From assembly GCF_029168945.1 (NCBI RefSeq), contig NC_083604.1, forward strand, positions 69,518,211-69,582,210: a DNA stretch of 64,000 nucleotides. Direction: 5' to 3'. Made by a program: the position numbers and the translations under genes. The stretch comes from Cannabis sativa. Taxonomy: Eukaryota; Streptophyta; Magnoliopsida; Rosales; Cannabaceae. The notes under the pieces were generated by a model. It made no database searches and was not told the origin of the DNA. It was given only the letters and a program-made list of their open reading frames with translations. Shown here in pieces: positions 11,177 through 22,925 of the stretch (within the stretch, counting starts at the first letter, position 1; each line of letters opens with the position of its first letter).

Positions 11177-11571
11177 ATGGAACACTTCTTAATGAGTATT
11201 ACCTATTAATGGTTACTAAATAATTTAACTATAAATATTAATTTTAAAAATATTAAACTATTAGATTTTGATCCAACAACGAATAATAAAAAGAGAAATT
11301 TAAATTTCTATGGTTAATTTAACTACTTAATTAAAAAAATATCAAAAAATTTTACTTTTTACACTATATAAAAATATGTTTATATACAAAATACTTAAGT
11401 CAAATTTAACTTTTTTTTTCTTAATTTTTTTTTTCAGCTAATGGAACAATCTCAACTCTTATAATGTAAAAATGAAAGATTTTTTATAATTTGATAGAAA
11501 AATTAAGTATTAAACTCAAATTTTCATAATACTACCCATGAATGGGTAATACCCATTAAGAGTATACCCAT
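11177..11571. mobile_element. MITE B
   Basis: About 395 bases with ~40-base terminal inverted repeats at roughly three quarters identity: left CTTAATGAGTATTACC, right (reverse complement) CTTAATGGGTATTACC. Both ends abut TATATA runs, so a TA-type target duplication is possible but cannot be proved. Non-coding. Confidence 0.65.
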
Positions 11572-13875
11572 ATATATATATATAGATTGAGAGCATGCCA
11601 CATACAAATATACTCTTCTTACCATTTAATTTAGACTACTCTGCTATAAATATTATTAGTTAAAAAATGATAAGTTTCATTAAATGTGTTCTCAATTTCT
11701 TTAGAGTTTCCTATAAAAGATTATGTAGGGCATCACTTGAGTTGTGGACAACCATAGACCATATTAATCTAATATTGTCTTTTAGTGCAGACCTTTGTAT
11801 GTACGGGCAGCACCATGCTGTTTTAGTGGTGGGCCAAATTATTTTTACCATCAATTATTTTCACTATTCCAATTAGCAATCTAGCTAGGTCGGCTCTCCA
11901 TTATTATTATTATTTAATAATATAAAAATAATATTTCCCCTAATCTTCTCTCTCACCAATTCTTGGTTTACAAATTTTTAATTATTATTAAAAAAAAACA
12001 GTTACTAGTCAAGTATATAACCATAAACTAAGTCTCCTCATAATTGATTTTTCAAGTCAAAATGAAAATCTTTTAAAAAATAATTATTCCAAGATTTGTT
12101 TTGAAGTTGTGGCAATAGTGTATAAATTTCCGCGTGTATGTTCACAAGCTATCCATGATCAGGGCTTTTATTTCAGAGTATTATTATTAAGCATTTTAAG
12201 GTTTACAAGACCAAATTAATAACACCTTGTAAATAATAAATAATTTTTTATATTATTTATTAAATTAAATTACGTAAAATTCGATATTAAATTATATATA
12301 TCAATATGTTATATTTTGTGGAATTTAACATTTTAAAAAAAGTAACTTTTTAACATTTTATTTATTTTATGGCTGAGTCATATTTCAAATCATTGAATAC
12401 ATAATTATATGTTTACTTCTCTACCACGCTGAAGTTGATTCTCATTATCAAACTATTTTTCATATATAAATTTTGACATTATACGCTCAAATTCCATTTT
12501 ATATTATTGGATGATTTTGTGGCATGAAATTGAGCTAAGTTTCACTCATTCATATAAAATCCCAAAATATATATGTAAAAAATAAAAAAACCAAAGATGG
12601 TGAAGCTAAAGAGGCCGACAAAGTAGCGAGCAGAAGACAAGTGTTTTCTTCTCCAATAATTAATAATATTACGTGGGTGCACACGTAAATCATATCTACA
12701 TATCTATAATTGTTAAGGAAAACAATGGTTTAATTAATACTAAATATTCCTTCAAAAAAAAAAAAAAAATTAATACTAAATATAATAATAATTAAAAAAT
12801 GTAAAGCAATTTTTGTGGTTTCTTCCACACATGGCCTTGATATCTTCTTTCCACATAAGAAAGAGGGAGAGAGAGTACTAATAAATAATATAAACAAATA
12901 AAATCAATTATTGAAATCATTATATATAATTAAACAAAATTTGCGCTTTTATAATCATCTTTAGACAAAGAGACAGTTTTTCTAAATTGCTAAAGTTGGA
13001 AAAGCCAAATGATAAAATAAAATAAATTATACTAGTTTTTTTTTATTATTTATATATAAAAATATATAGAAAAGAAAGAGTAGCAGATAGATGCAAAATC
13101 AGCTTTCACACTCTTTAGCCTTGAAAAGAGATAATTATTTATAATAATTAAGTTAATTTTTGGAATTGAAAAAGGATTTGAAGAGTTCATGCAATGATGA
13201 TGATGATGCTGATGGAAAAACAAATTAGAGAGGAGGAAAGTGATGAAAGTGATGATGAGACCATAAGACAAAGTAGTTTCCGGGAAAGTGCCTTCTTTCC
13301 CGGGAAAGTCACTCTCATGATATAAAAATTAAATATATATATAATAATTATTATAAGAAAGGTCTAAACCAATATGAGTGATATACATATTTTGGAGTAT
13401 TAATTTTAGGAGAACTTTCTCATCATTCAGGTACCATCTCCACCAATCATGATAGCGTGCTTATAACGTGTGTACATATATATAAATGTAACTTTCATGA
13501 AACCCCATCTCACCACTCATCACCACTACCCTCTCCACCGTCCGATTTGAGTATTTATCCTTAGGCCTCAACCTGAGATGCGTTTCCATTATTGTGAAAC
13601 AAAGAATATCAATGTATATGTATTTGGAAATTAGTTTTGATTCGGTCTCATTTATAAATAAACCAATTAATACTTTTGTTTCTTTATTTGAATGTGATTT
13701 TACACCCAAATGATTAAATCGTATACAATTAAATTTAGACATAATTAGAACAATTATATAATTTTTCATTAATACGGTTCCTGTATGTATAATATACTAT
13801 TTTACTTTGCTTTTTCTTTAGATGGGACTTGATATTGGGAATTTGTCTTTTTTTTTGGGGGGCTTGATTAGGAAT
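11572..13875. other. Intergenic DNA left of the HD-Zip gene
   Basis: No coding signature. Open stretches are short and dominated by low-complexity residues. The one notable site is a perfect 14-base palindrome at 13295-13308, preceded by a near copy. Confidence 0.55.
13295..13308. promoter_or_regulatory. Perfect palindrome CTTTCCCGGGAAAG
   Basis: A 14-base perfect palindrome with a near copy (TTTCCGGGAAAGTG) 20 bases to its left. Its GC-rich core stands out in AT-rich DNA. It resembles factor-binding dyads in general, but no factor is assigned. Confidence 0.3.

Positions 13876-13943
<68 letters not shown>
13876..13943. repeat. AAT trinucleotide microsatellite
   Basis: About 22 uninterrupted AAT units, directly visible. 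Confidence 0.97.
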
Positions 13944-13944
<1 letters not shown>

Positions 13945-14186
13945 GCAAATCTCCTTGTATATAATTTTAATTAACTACCCATATAAAAAAATTTGGTGTC
14001 AAAATACCAAAATAGTGAATTTATATTTGCACTTTACTACTTATTAATATTTATGTAAAAATAATTCAACTTAAAAATTTAATAATTAACATGATTATTT
14101 ATAAATTATTTTAAACAAAATCTAAAAGTTAAAAATTTTTGTCGTCAAGATTTTTAAGTAAGTAGTTAGCTGTGTAATAAATAAAT

Positions 14187-14333
14187 GGTTAATTTGTGGC
14201 CTAAATATTAAAATTTAATTTATATTTAAGTTATATTTTTGAAATTCAATAATTATTTAGGTGTTATTTTTTATTTATATATTTAAATTATTTAAAAAAA
14301 AATTAAATTTAAATATTTATACCACAAATAACC
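14187..14333. mobile_element. Small hairpin MITE (147 bp)
   Basis: The left end GGTTAATTTGTGGCCTAAAT and the right end (reverse complement GGTTATTTGTGGTATAAAT) form ~37-base imperfect inverted repeats around an AT-rich centre. No clear target duplication. Confidence 0.5.
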
Positions 14334-14445
14334 TAAACTAGATATAAAATTCAACAGTAATATTTTTTACATACATAAAATTAACTACAATTTTTTTTAA
14401 TATAGCGCCCATGACCACAAAAAACTAACTACAATTATATATTCC

Positions 14446-14446
<1 letters not shown>

Positions 14447-14496
<50 letters not shown>
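14447..14496. repeat. AAT trinucleotide microsatellite
   Basis: About 16 uninterrupted units, directly visible. Confidence 0.97.
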
Positions 14497-14497
<1 letters not shown>

Positions 14498-14631
14498 GGA
14501 GAGATGAGATGAGATGCGATTGTTCTTAAGAGTGATTGGGCCCACTGATTAATAGAAAGGAAGTAGTCTGACTTTCATGGGAAATCCCATAATGAGATTT
14601 TGTGAGGGAAAAAGGAGGACCAATGGTACAT

Positions 14632-14770
14632 CACGTGGGGTTATGACCCACTGGTTCCCTTAAAGCCATGGCCTGTCACGTGACCACAACCAAGTCCATG
14701 CCCCATTTCTCTTTTGTTTTTCAACTGAATCATCCATTCCTTTCTTTCTCCACACGCCTTCTCACCACCC

Positions 14771-14847
<77 letters not shown>

Positions 14848-14877
14848 AAGCAACCGAATTATAGACACATACACGTG
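14632..14877 (+). promoter_or_regulatory. G-box cluster with long CT tract
   Basis: Three CACGTG G-boxes (14632-14637, 14677-14682, 14872-14877) surround a 73-base CT tract in non-repetitive, relatively GC-rich sequence. G-boxes followed by a CT-rich stretch look like a plant promoter and 5' leader. However, no credible coding frame follows on the plus strand before the convergent HD-Zip gene. The frame at 14668-14883 is largely the Ser-Leu translation of the CT tract. Confidence 0.35.
14774..14846. repeat. CT dinucleotide microsatellite
   Basis: About 36 CT units without interruption. Confidence 0.97.
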
Positions 14878-15938
14878 AGCTAACGTCCCACAACCCTACT
14901 TCTTCATTCAACATTATCATATACGTACATACCTTCATTTAATTATTAAATTATTATACATTATATATATATAGTAGGTGATTAAATCTCATTATTCATC
15001 ACCTCAACATCTTTTCTTTCTTTATTATATATCTTTATCCACTCTTTCCTTCTTTTCTAAGACACTAATAAAACCAGCAATGCGGTGTGACTCATATACA
15101 TTATTAGCATGACTCAGATATTTTTTTTTTCCTTAATAAAATAATTATTTAATTAATTCTGAGGAGGTTTATGAATGGGATGATTGTGGAGGCTGACAAT
15201 TTCATTTTTATATATATAATATAATTAAGTCCACGACTTTAACCAACAAATTAAGCACAGATTTTGTTTGGTCGAGTTCGAAATTTTGTCCCAAATAATT
15301 AACTAATACTAATTACATGACGTAGAAACACTATTAAAGTTTTTCTTTTTATTAGTTCATATATACATGGCAATATACTGGCCTTTCTCCACTTTGGGCC
15401 AACTAATATTAAGTCATGCACGAGGCAACTATAAATTATCATTTTCTGTAGTACAAATATTTTTCTGAACCATTATCAACATAAATTAAACCTTAAAAAT
15501 ATAATAATTTTATTATCACATTATCTTCAATTCCATCCACAGATATAAATAAATACAATTCCAAGGGAAGAAAAAAAAAGAGAATAACACAAAATTTGAT
15601 ATCCAAAAATAAATAACAATAATCCATTCATTAAAATATATTCGATATCTTTACAAACATATATATATTTAAAAGAAGAAAAGAAGAAGAAAAATTAAAA
15701 GAAGTAAAAATTGATCAGTAATTATACTATCCTTCATTTCTACAATTATAATTACACGACTACTCTTACTTGATCGCTACAAGCCCTTCATCAAAAAAAT
15801 ATATAGGGGTCAAGGAATTTTAGGAAGCCTTTTTAATTGTTTTTTTTTTCTTTTTTATATTTATATATATATTTTTTAGTATCCTAATTATATGATAATA
15901 CTACTAAATAAGTTTGCATTATATAATATTAATTAACC
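14878..15938 (-). other. Downstream region of the HD-Zip gene
   Basis: AT-rich DNA past the stop codon of the minus-strand HD-Zip gene. Its right part should include the 3' UTR and polyadenylation region, but I cannot place the end of the transcript. No other coding signal. Confidence 0.45.
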
Positions 15939-17081
15939 CTAGCAAGCAGCGGAAGGATTGGTGAAGGGATTATAGAAGTGGGGCTTCGAAGCCATGGAAA
16001 AGGGGCTCTTGGAAGCTCCGTCGCCGGCGCCGACACCGGCGCCGATTCTTTCGCATGAAGGACACATGGTGAGAGTAGCCGCCGGCATATGCATGTACAG
16101 AGGTTGATGAGTGAGTTTGAGAGCCTTGAGTTCTTGTAGCTCCTTTTGCAGCCTTCTGTTCTCGTCAGTCAGTGTCTCACAACACTTCTTCAAGAACTCA
16201 CAATCTACTTCAGTTTGCTTCAGCTTTGTCCTGCAATATTATTAAAAACAAAACAAAACAAAACGTTGTCGTTTAATGATAAATATATAGATCTCTGATA
16301 AATATAACGGTATTGATAAATATATATACATAAATAATTTATTTATTTACCTTGCACGCCTATTTTGAAACCATACTTCAACTTGTCTAGGCCTCAGATT
16401 TAACTGTCTGGCCAAAGCTTGTTTTTGCCTCTGTATATTTATATAAAAAAAACACAAACAATACATTTTAGTTATTACTAATTGAAATATATATATATAT
16501 ATATAGAAAGAGAGAAAAAGAGAGAGAAGGGAATATATAATAATTACAGGATTGAGAGTGCTGTGTTGTTTGAAGCTTTCTTCTAAGAGAGCAGATTGTT
16601 CTTTGGTGAGGCGAAGTTTCTTTCTCGCATTAGGTCCATCTTCATCTTCATCACTAATAATTCTAGAAGAATTAACTTTCTCAACCTCAATCTCTTCGCT
16701 ACTGAGATCTCTTTCACGCTTAACCCGACTACAACCGCCAACGCCGCCGCCGCCGGAAAAGGAAGAAACCGCACTGTGAGGCGGCGAAGCTTGCCTATAC
16801 AAATCCATATTATTATTATTAAGTGTTTCGTCGTGACAAGTAGTGGTAATAGTAGTAGTAGTACTACCACCTTTGTTCACATCAATATTAATACTACTAA
16901 TGATCTTTCTGGCTTTATTGTAAGGGTCACCGCCGGAAAGACCCAAAGTTAAAGAAGGCTCAAATGAAGAAGAAGAAGTGGTTGTGGTCGTTGATGGTTT
17001 TTTGGAAAAAGTATTATTAGCTGAAGCTGTGAACCCTAAACCTAAATCGAGGCCTGTATTACAAAGATCATCGAACCCCAT
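15939..17081 (-). CDS. HAT22-like: Class II HD-Zip transcription factor (HAT22/HAT9 type)
   Basis: Nuclear DNA-binding protein, predicted 301 residues from three exons: 17081-16548, 16430-16351 and 16230-15939. Both introns (117 and 120 bases) have GT-AG borders. Residues 11-15 (LDLGL) and 44-48 (LTLGL) are LxLxL EAR-type motifs, which recruit co-repressors. The homeodomain spans about 152-208, with recognition helix [11 protein letters not shown] at 195-205 split by intron 2. A leucine zipper follows, with Leu at 218, 225, 232 and 239. The CPSCE motif, linked in the family to redox-sensitive multimerisation, is at 261-265, and the C-terminus is SAAC. Family members dimerise on CAAT(G/C)ATTG-like sites and act mostly as repressors in hormone and shade responses. 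I chose the MGFDDL start because it fits the family; an in-frame ATG lies 45 codons upstream (17216). Length and domains look complete. Confidence 0.95.
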
Positions 17082-17460
17082 TTGGAATAATGATAATAAA
17101 AAGAAGAAGAAGTAATTTTGATCAAAAGAATTAAGGAGAGAAAGAGAGGAAAAGTGGAAGCTGTGTGGAGAGGTAATTTGTTTTTGGGTTGAATCTTGAA
17201 ATGTTATGGGGAGCAAAAGGGTCTTAAGAAGAGAAGGGAGGTGATGAGGTGAGAATGAATGGGACTAATTTTTTTTAATTTTTTTTTTTTTTTGGTGTGG
17301 GGGCATTTGGGTGGGTGGGTGGGTGGCTATGATTATTAATCAAAGCAAAGAATGAGTAGAGAAACGAATCTGGGCATTGAGGAAAAATATTTAGATAAAT
17401 AAATAAAAAGAAATATATATATAAGAAATAATATATAATAATTATTATTTATATCAAAGT
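17082..17460 (-). promoter_or_regulatory. Leader and proximal promoter region of the HD-Zip gene
   Basis: On the minus strand, a CT-rich stretch lies at about 17125-17150, as in many plant leaders, and TATATA-containing sequence at about 17410-17440 could supply a TATA box. An in-frame upstream ATG at 17216 could extend the protein by 45 residues if transcription starts above it. The transcription start is not determined. Confidence 0.4.
17309..17323 (+). promoter_or_regulatory. G-quadruplex motif (GGGT)3GGG
   Basis: GGGTGGGTGGGTGGG on the plus strand, the template strand of the HD-Zip gene, 228 bases upstream of its start codon. Four G-triplets with single-T loops are among the most stable quadruplex-forming sequences known. 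Confidence 0.6.
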
Positions 17461-19153
17461 CCTTCTCTATCTCGCTACATAGGTTGACCATTTGAACCCC
17501 ACTACTATTTTTCTCTCTCCATTATTATAACAAACAAACAAGGACAATCTCTCTCTCTCTCTACAGAATCCTACATGAATTCACATGGCAGTGGGAAACA
17601 CATCAAGAGGATGATGATTCGCTCGCATTTCGCCACCCATTAACGTACCAATTTTAACTATTTCCACCACTTTCTTGTCATGTATATATATAATATTTTA
17701 TTATATATATTTATACCTAATTATGTTATGTACGTTTCTATCTTAAAATATATAAATGTTAGAATTTGTTACAAAATTTATATATAGGTTCACTTTATAA
17801 ATATGCATGTATTATTATAGTCAACTTTTTTCTTTTATTGGTTACTTTTTCTTAATTTTCATTTTCCACAATTAGGTTTTGATATGAACAGTTATAAGCG
17901 CTAATATTGTTATACAAGTTCTTGTACGTACTTCTCATTCAAAGATTATTGCACCCTATATTAATTAAGTTATTTCTTGCAAAAATAATAAAAAAATTGA
18001 AAGTCGATGATTGGGTACTGATAATAATTTTCCCTTTTAAAATCAGACCACATGAACTGTCTCCCATTCCATGCCTGCTTCAATTGGGCTAAGATTAGAT
18101 ACCATGTCATCTATAATTGCTTTTCCAAATAATACCATTACTTATTTCTTTTTTAGAAAAAATATGTTTATGAAGGGATTGGTGGACGGTTTTGATTTTT
18201 TCTTTGCTTATGAATGTGGAGAGAGAGATCATAATTATATAGATAAATATATAACTATATATAGCATTTTATGATTAGTGTTATATGCCTTCTTTATTTT
18301 CTTGTTTGGTGTGCGAGAAAAGTAATATTAATTAGTATTATCATTATTATAAAATAATACAAATGGACTAATAAAAAGAAAAGTAGGTAGAAAACACCAT
18401 TGGAGTTTTAATTCAAAGAGTTATAATGGTGCCAGAATATGATTCATCAACAAGAATCCGATCTTTGCTTAACTAGAAAGTTGATTAGCCTTGTTTTGGG
18501 ACCTACTTCTTTATTTATGTACTAGTACAATAGCCACTTTCAATAATGCTTTGTCGGCGATACTTACTGATTAGAAGTTAGGTCACCCATAAACCATGAT
18601 ATATTATAATACCTAATATATATATATAGTTAATTATATATTATTATTATCATAAAAAGTAAAAATTAAATTAAGAAAAAAAAAACACTGATTAGCATGA
18701 GTTCCATTTGCTTATCATCATCAACTATATTAAGCTTTTGAAAAAAATATTATTTGAGAACAACTGTTTGATGGTCCCCCAGACCAGTAATATTTTAGAA
18801 TGGTGAGGATACACTATAATTTCCATATGATATATTGTTACAATTAGATTATTGGAACAAAAGTTTATTATATTTATATATTAAATAAAATACAACAAAA
18901 CAAAACAAAAGTTATATATATAGTTGGGAATATAAATAAGGAATTATTTCCCATAAGCAAGCACGCTTTCTAAATTAGCAATTTATTAGTTATATATATA
19001 ATTTGGACTTGTATTTGTTATGTTTTCATTAGTTTATTTATATAGCCCGCGTAAGACGCCAACCAATGATTGTATACGATATTTTATTTATTTCTTAATT
19101 AATGATTGTTTACATAAAGATATATAAATATTAGATATGATCATGCTTAATTA
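17461..19153. other. Upstream intergenic region of the HD-Zip gene
   Basis: AT-rich, without convincing coding sequence. It contains a perfect HD-Zip class II consensus site at 19064-19072 and several TA-rich runs. Confidence 0.5.
19064..19072. promoter_or_regulatory. CAATGATTG, class II HD-Zip consensus site
   Basis: Exact match to the CAAT(G/C)ATTG palindrome known for class II HD-Zip dimers, about 2 kb upstream of the HD-Zip start. Autoregulation is possible for this family, but a single 9-base match in AT-rich DNA may be chance. Confidence 0.3.
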
Positions 19154-19171
19154 ATATACATCACCCTAAAA

Positions 19172-19690
19172 GTAATTGTTGGCGTAAACCTGATGAGTAT
19201 ACAGTCAAGATGAATGTCGATGGTGCGATTTTTGAAGCTCACCAAAAGTTTGGTTTCGGTTGTGTTGCTCGTGATCACCATGGTAAGCTTATTGAAGCTA
19301 TTTCTGAGAGTCGTTGGGGTTGTGTATCTGCAGAAATAGCTGAGGTCATTGGCATCAAGGAGGCGCTAAGTTGGATAAAGCGCAAGGGCTGGGGTAGGGT
19401 GGCTGTTGAGTCTGACGCTTTAGTTGCTGTTCAAGCAATTAATAGCTCAGTGCATATGTCATCCCAGTTTGGTTTGTTGGTTGAGGACTATCGTACTATT
19501 GTAACTAGTTTGAATAATGTCCTTATTTCTTATGTTAATCGATCTGTAAATAGGGCTGCCCATTGTGTTGCTAGGGCGTCTTATTTATCGTCAGGTTGTA
19601 CTTTTAATGAGCTAAATGCTCCGCTTTCTTTGTTTGACATTGTTAAGGCTGATGCCTGTTAATTTTTAATGAAAATCCTTTATTCAAAAA
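19172..19690 (+). mobile_element. 5'-truncated LINE (L1 type) with 18-bp target duplication
   Basis: An insertion of about 519 bases flanked by perfect 18-base direct repeats, ATATACATCACCCTAAAA, at 19154-19171 and 19691-19708. It ends in a short A run (TTCAAAAA), as expected for target-primed insertion. Only the 3' end of the element is present: the C-terminal RNase H-like domain and a short 3' UTR. Perfect duplications and an unbroken frame suggest a young insertion. Confidence 0.88.
19210..19662 (+). CDS. RNase H-like (RVT_3) domain of a truncated LINE
   Basis: The 150-residue frame is the plant RNase H-like domain found at the C-terminus of L1-type LINE polyproteins, which would degrade RNA in RNA-DNA hybrids. 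Visible acidic residues are D4 in NVDGA, E42 in SAEIAEVIGIKEAL and D69 in VESDA. The conserved NRAAH block follows at 114-118. In-frame sequence continues upstream to the truncation point at 19172 (WRKPDEYTVK precedes the first methionine), so the ATG is internal to the original protein. No promoter is evident, and the frame is probably a remnant. Similar free-standing domains are often annotated as genes in plants, but the flanking target duplication argues for a transposed fragment. Confidence 0.75.
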   Translation: MNVDGAIFEAHQKFGFGCVARDHHGKLIEAISESRWGCVSAEIAEVIGIKEALSWIKRKGWGRVAVESDALVAVQAINSSVHMSSQFGLLVEDYRTIVTSLNNVLISYVNRSVNRAAHCVARASYLSSGCTFNELNAPLSLFDIVKADAC

Positions 19691-19708
19691 ATATACATCA
19701 CCCTAAAA

Positions 19709-20640
19709 ATATGGTCACTATAACAAATTTATTTTTTTTTTCAAAAAAAAATAGTCACCTGAACAAAATGTGATCAGAAAATAAAAAAACGACTTGGTAA
19801 ACAAAGAATGGTTGAACCGCTATGTATAAAGAGTCAAGAAACTGATTGTATACAATCTTTTCATTTTTTTTTCATGACCAAAAGTTCAAAGATTATTTTC
19901 TTTTTTCTTTCTATTTTTTTGACTGGAAATTCAAATTGACTGCCAATTGAGTAACAAGCAAGTTAAATTTGAAGAGAGATCTCTCTTAATTTGTTGTTAT
20001 TATTATAATTATTTGTTTAGTATTATTTTTTTACTTGTATAATACTATTGTCGTTTAAGTGTATGAGAATTATTGTGCCAAAAGATTTTATTAAAAAGGG
20101 TTATCCAAAGCTTTTGTCAGCGAGTGGCTGAACATGACCAAAAAGCAAGTTAAGTTGATATCATTTTATTTTATTTTTTGTTGGACCGCAATTAGGTTGA
20201 TAGACATTGACTTTGATACATTGGAGAATATGAAATTAATTTCACATCACAATTATCAATAATTAAATTTATGTGTACTCCTTCAAACTTTCACTATAGA
20301 TCAGTCATGCATGATTGGGTGCAATCTCAAAATTCTTTTCTAAATTTTAAAACTTTAATTAAAGCACTCTCATCATTAATTTTGGAATAAAGATTTTTCA
20401 ATGTATTTGAAGAATAATCAAATTAAAAAAACCCACTAAAACATAAAATAAATATTCTGAGTTATTATTCATTTTAAAGTTTTTTAAAATTTATTATTCA
20501 TGTTTTATATTTATTTACATAATATTATATTATTTATCATTCTAAATATATATATTTTTATTAATTATTTTATATTTATAAGCATGTGTATATATATAAA
20601 AAATTGTTATTTTGTTTAAAGAAATTGTTGTATATATATA
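19709..20640. other. AT-rich intergenic sequence
   Basis: No coding signature or terminal repeats recognised. Confidence 0.5.
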
Positions 20641-20952
20641 CTAGATAGATGCTACGTGTACGTATCTTAATTTTATTTTAGTTTTTAGTTTTTTTTAATA
20701 TCATAATTTTAAAATTAATAATACCTAATGTAAATTTGAAAATAATTTTTCATAAAAAAATAAACAATATGAACAAATTTATTATTAATTACAATACTTT
20801 AAGTGGATTAATTATATTTAGGTTTAACTAATTACATAATGCTTATCCTTTACGTTAATAATTTGTTATTTTTTTATTTAAAAAAATAGTTATCCAATAA
20901 TTTTTCATAAACTAAAAATTCTATTATATAGACACATTTTATATAGAATAGA
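20641..20952 (-). mobile_element. Small non-autonomous Helitron
   Basis: On the minus strand it starts TCTATTCTATATAAAATGTG and ends in a GTACACGTAGC-type hairpin region followed by CTAG. It sits between A and T, the standard Helitron target. The 5' end matches the end of the larger element at 52360-53631. It is 312 bases with no coding sequence. Confidence 0.7.
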
Positions 20953-22605
20953 TATATAATTATATGATAATGAAAAACTGTTTATATTAGGTCTCTTTTC
21001 ATACAATTCAATAATGAACCATCTGAAATTAATTAAACAAACTTCAAAATCACAACTACAAAGCAAATTAGTGAGACATAAAACCAAAAATAAAAATAAA
21101 AAGAAAATACTAATAATAGTGGTGGTTCTCATGTCATCATATCACCATCCTACCTTTCCATGTATACATGTGTGTATATATATGCTTTATGATTATTATA
21201 CACAAGGGATGACTAAGGAAACAAAAATATTATAGATATATCCAACCTGCTACGTGTCAACATAAGGGGGTGACACGTGTCAAACGAGAAGGGATAGACA
21301 TATGGCCCCCACAAATGATTTGGTATGATGGCCATTTGATTCCGTGGGGAGTTGATGATTATAGAGCGTAGAAGTTGGCAATGATAGAGGAAGAGAGAGA
21401 GAGAGAGAGAGAGAATTTGGGATAAGGTTTAGGCCTTTGGGTGATGTTATTTTCTTCTTCGGTTCCTGCCATTAAGGCCAGCCGACCATGTTTGGTTTTC
21501 ACTGTGGTATAGTATGTATATGAGTGAGCTTTGTGTAAAGTTTGAATCTTTTTCAATATGTCACACTAATTAAGGCTCTGTTTTTGGGACTACTGTACTT
21601 TTTCTTTTTCTCCTTTAAAAATAATTACTCTCTTTTCTTTTTGAGGGTTTACTTTTGGCTCTTTTTGGTCCTGGATTTTGATAAATTTACGAAATTGGTT
21701 CCCAGATTAATAAGACTTGTCTACATCGTATGGTGTACATATAACAATATTATTGGTGACGCATTTTAAGAGTCGTCCAACGCTTCTCCAACTCATCCGA
21801 TAATGTGTGTGTGTTTATTATGTGTGAGCTTTGTATTTTCCATCAATGAGCGCAACAAAGGCTAATGTGGTGGCCACCTTTTAGCTTTTTAGTGCCTTTG
21901 TCTATTATATATAACAATAAATATATATTTATATTATTATGCTCTGCACGTACGTCATGATTATTTTAGCATCTACACTTTGCTTTTAGTCAACTAAACT
22001 CCTTACGCTTACAAAACACGTACAACCAAGAAAGAAAAAAAGTATCCACACTTGTAATAGTATAGTCCATAGTATTCTTTTTGGCCTTTATATTCTTTAA
22101 AATTGATCCTTTTGCCCTTTCTTTGAGTATTATTTGATTTTTTATTTGGAGCTCAAATCATTGGAGGTTCTTGCTGATTGTTTTATAAATTTATATGTAT
22201 ACTAATCATGCACGGGTTTTCATTTTTCTTTTCTTTTTGATTTCATCATTATAACTTTAGAATTATATTAATATATTCATCGTGCATATGTTCGTTTACA
22301 AAATTAAGAAAATAATTTCTAACGTTTTTGGCGAGAAAGAGCATTAATTTGTTTTTCAAGAAATGATAATAGTAATATGCGCGCATCTTATTTTGTTTAG
22401 AAAAGGGCCTCAAATTTTATGCTCGTTTCCGTTATTTGCATAGTACCATTGAGGAAGAACTAAAGGGAATAATATAGGAATTTTTAAAGCCTTTTTGATC
22501 CTCCAAGAACTAACTTTTATTATTATTATTACTTTAAAGAGAATTGCAATAATTTATTATTGGTGTTTAGTATTTTTTGCAGTGTTATATCGATATTGGT
22601 ATAAT
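20953..22605. other. Intergenic sequence with a G-box island
   Basis: Mostly AT-rich. The segment 21240-21560 is non-repetitive and GC-richer, with CACGTG at 21274-21279 (within GACACGTGTC) and a GA tract at about 21391-21414. It looks regulatory, but no gene is visible next to it. Confidence 0.4.
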
Positions 22606-22925
22606 TAAATTACTACAAAAAAAAAATATATTTAGTGATAATATTTTAGTCATAACATAAATTTTTGTAATAAAATGTCACTTTTAGTCACAATAAAAAA
22701 TTATTTGGGACTAAAACATAACTTTTAGATACAAGTTGTTACAAATTTAGTTTTTAGTCAGTATTGTGACTAAAAATATATTTAATCACGATAAATTATA
22801 ATATTTGTGACTAATACCTTTAGCCACAATTTTTTTAGTCCCAATATAAATATAATAATTTATAATTAATCACAATTTTTTTACTTTTAGTCACAAATTT
22901 TATTGTGACTAATAGTAAAAAAATT
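22606..22925. mobile_element. CACTA-like MITE, degenerate
   Basis: Begins with TACTACAAAAAAAAAA, close to the CACTACAA(G/A)AAA tip of CACTA elements. It contains many copies of TTTAGTCAC and GTGACTAA in both orientations, a pattern seen in sub-terminal repeats of CACTA-derived MITEs. The right tip is not intact and no 3-bp duplication is clear. Confidence 0.5.

Noticed and set aside
14668..14883. Open frame beginning MACHVTTTK and ending in a Ser-Leu run
   Set aside because: More than a third of it is translation of the CT microsatellite; no family resemblance and no second exon visible.
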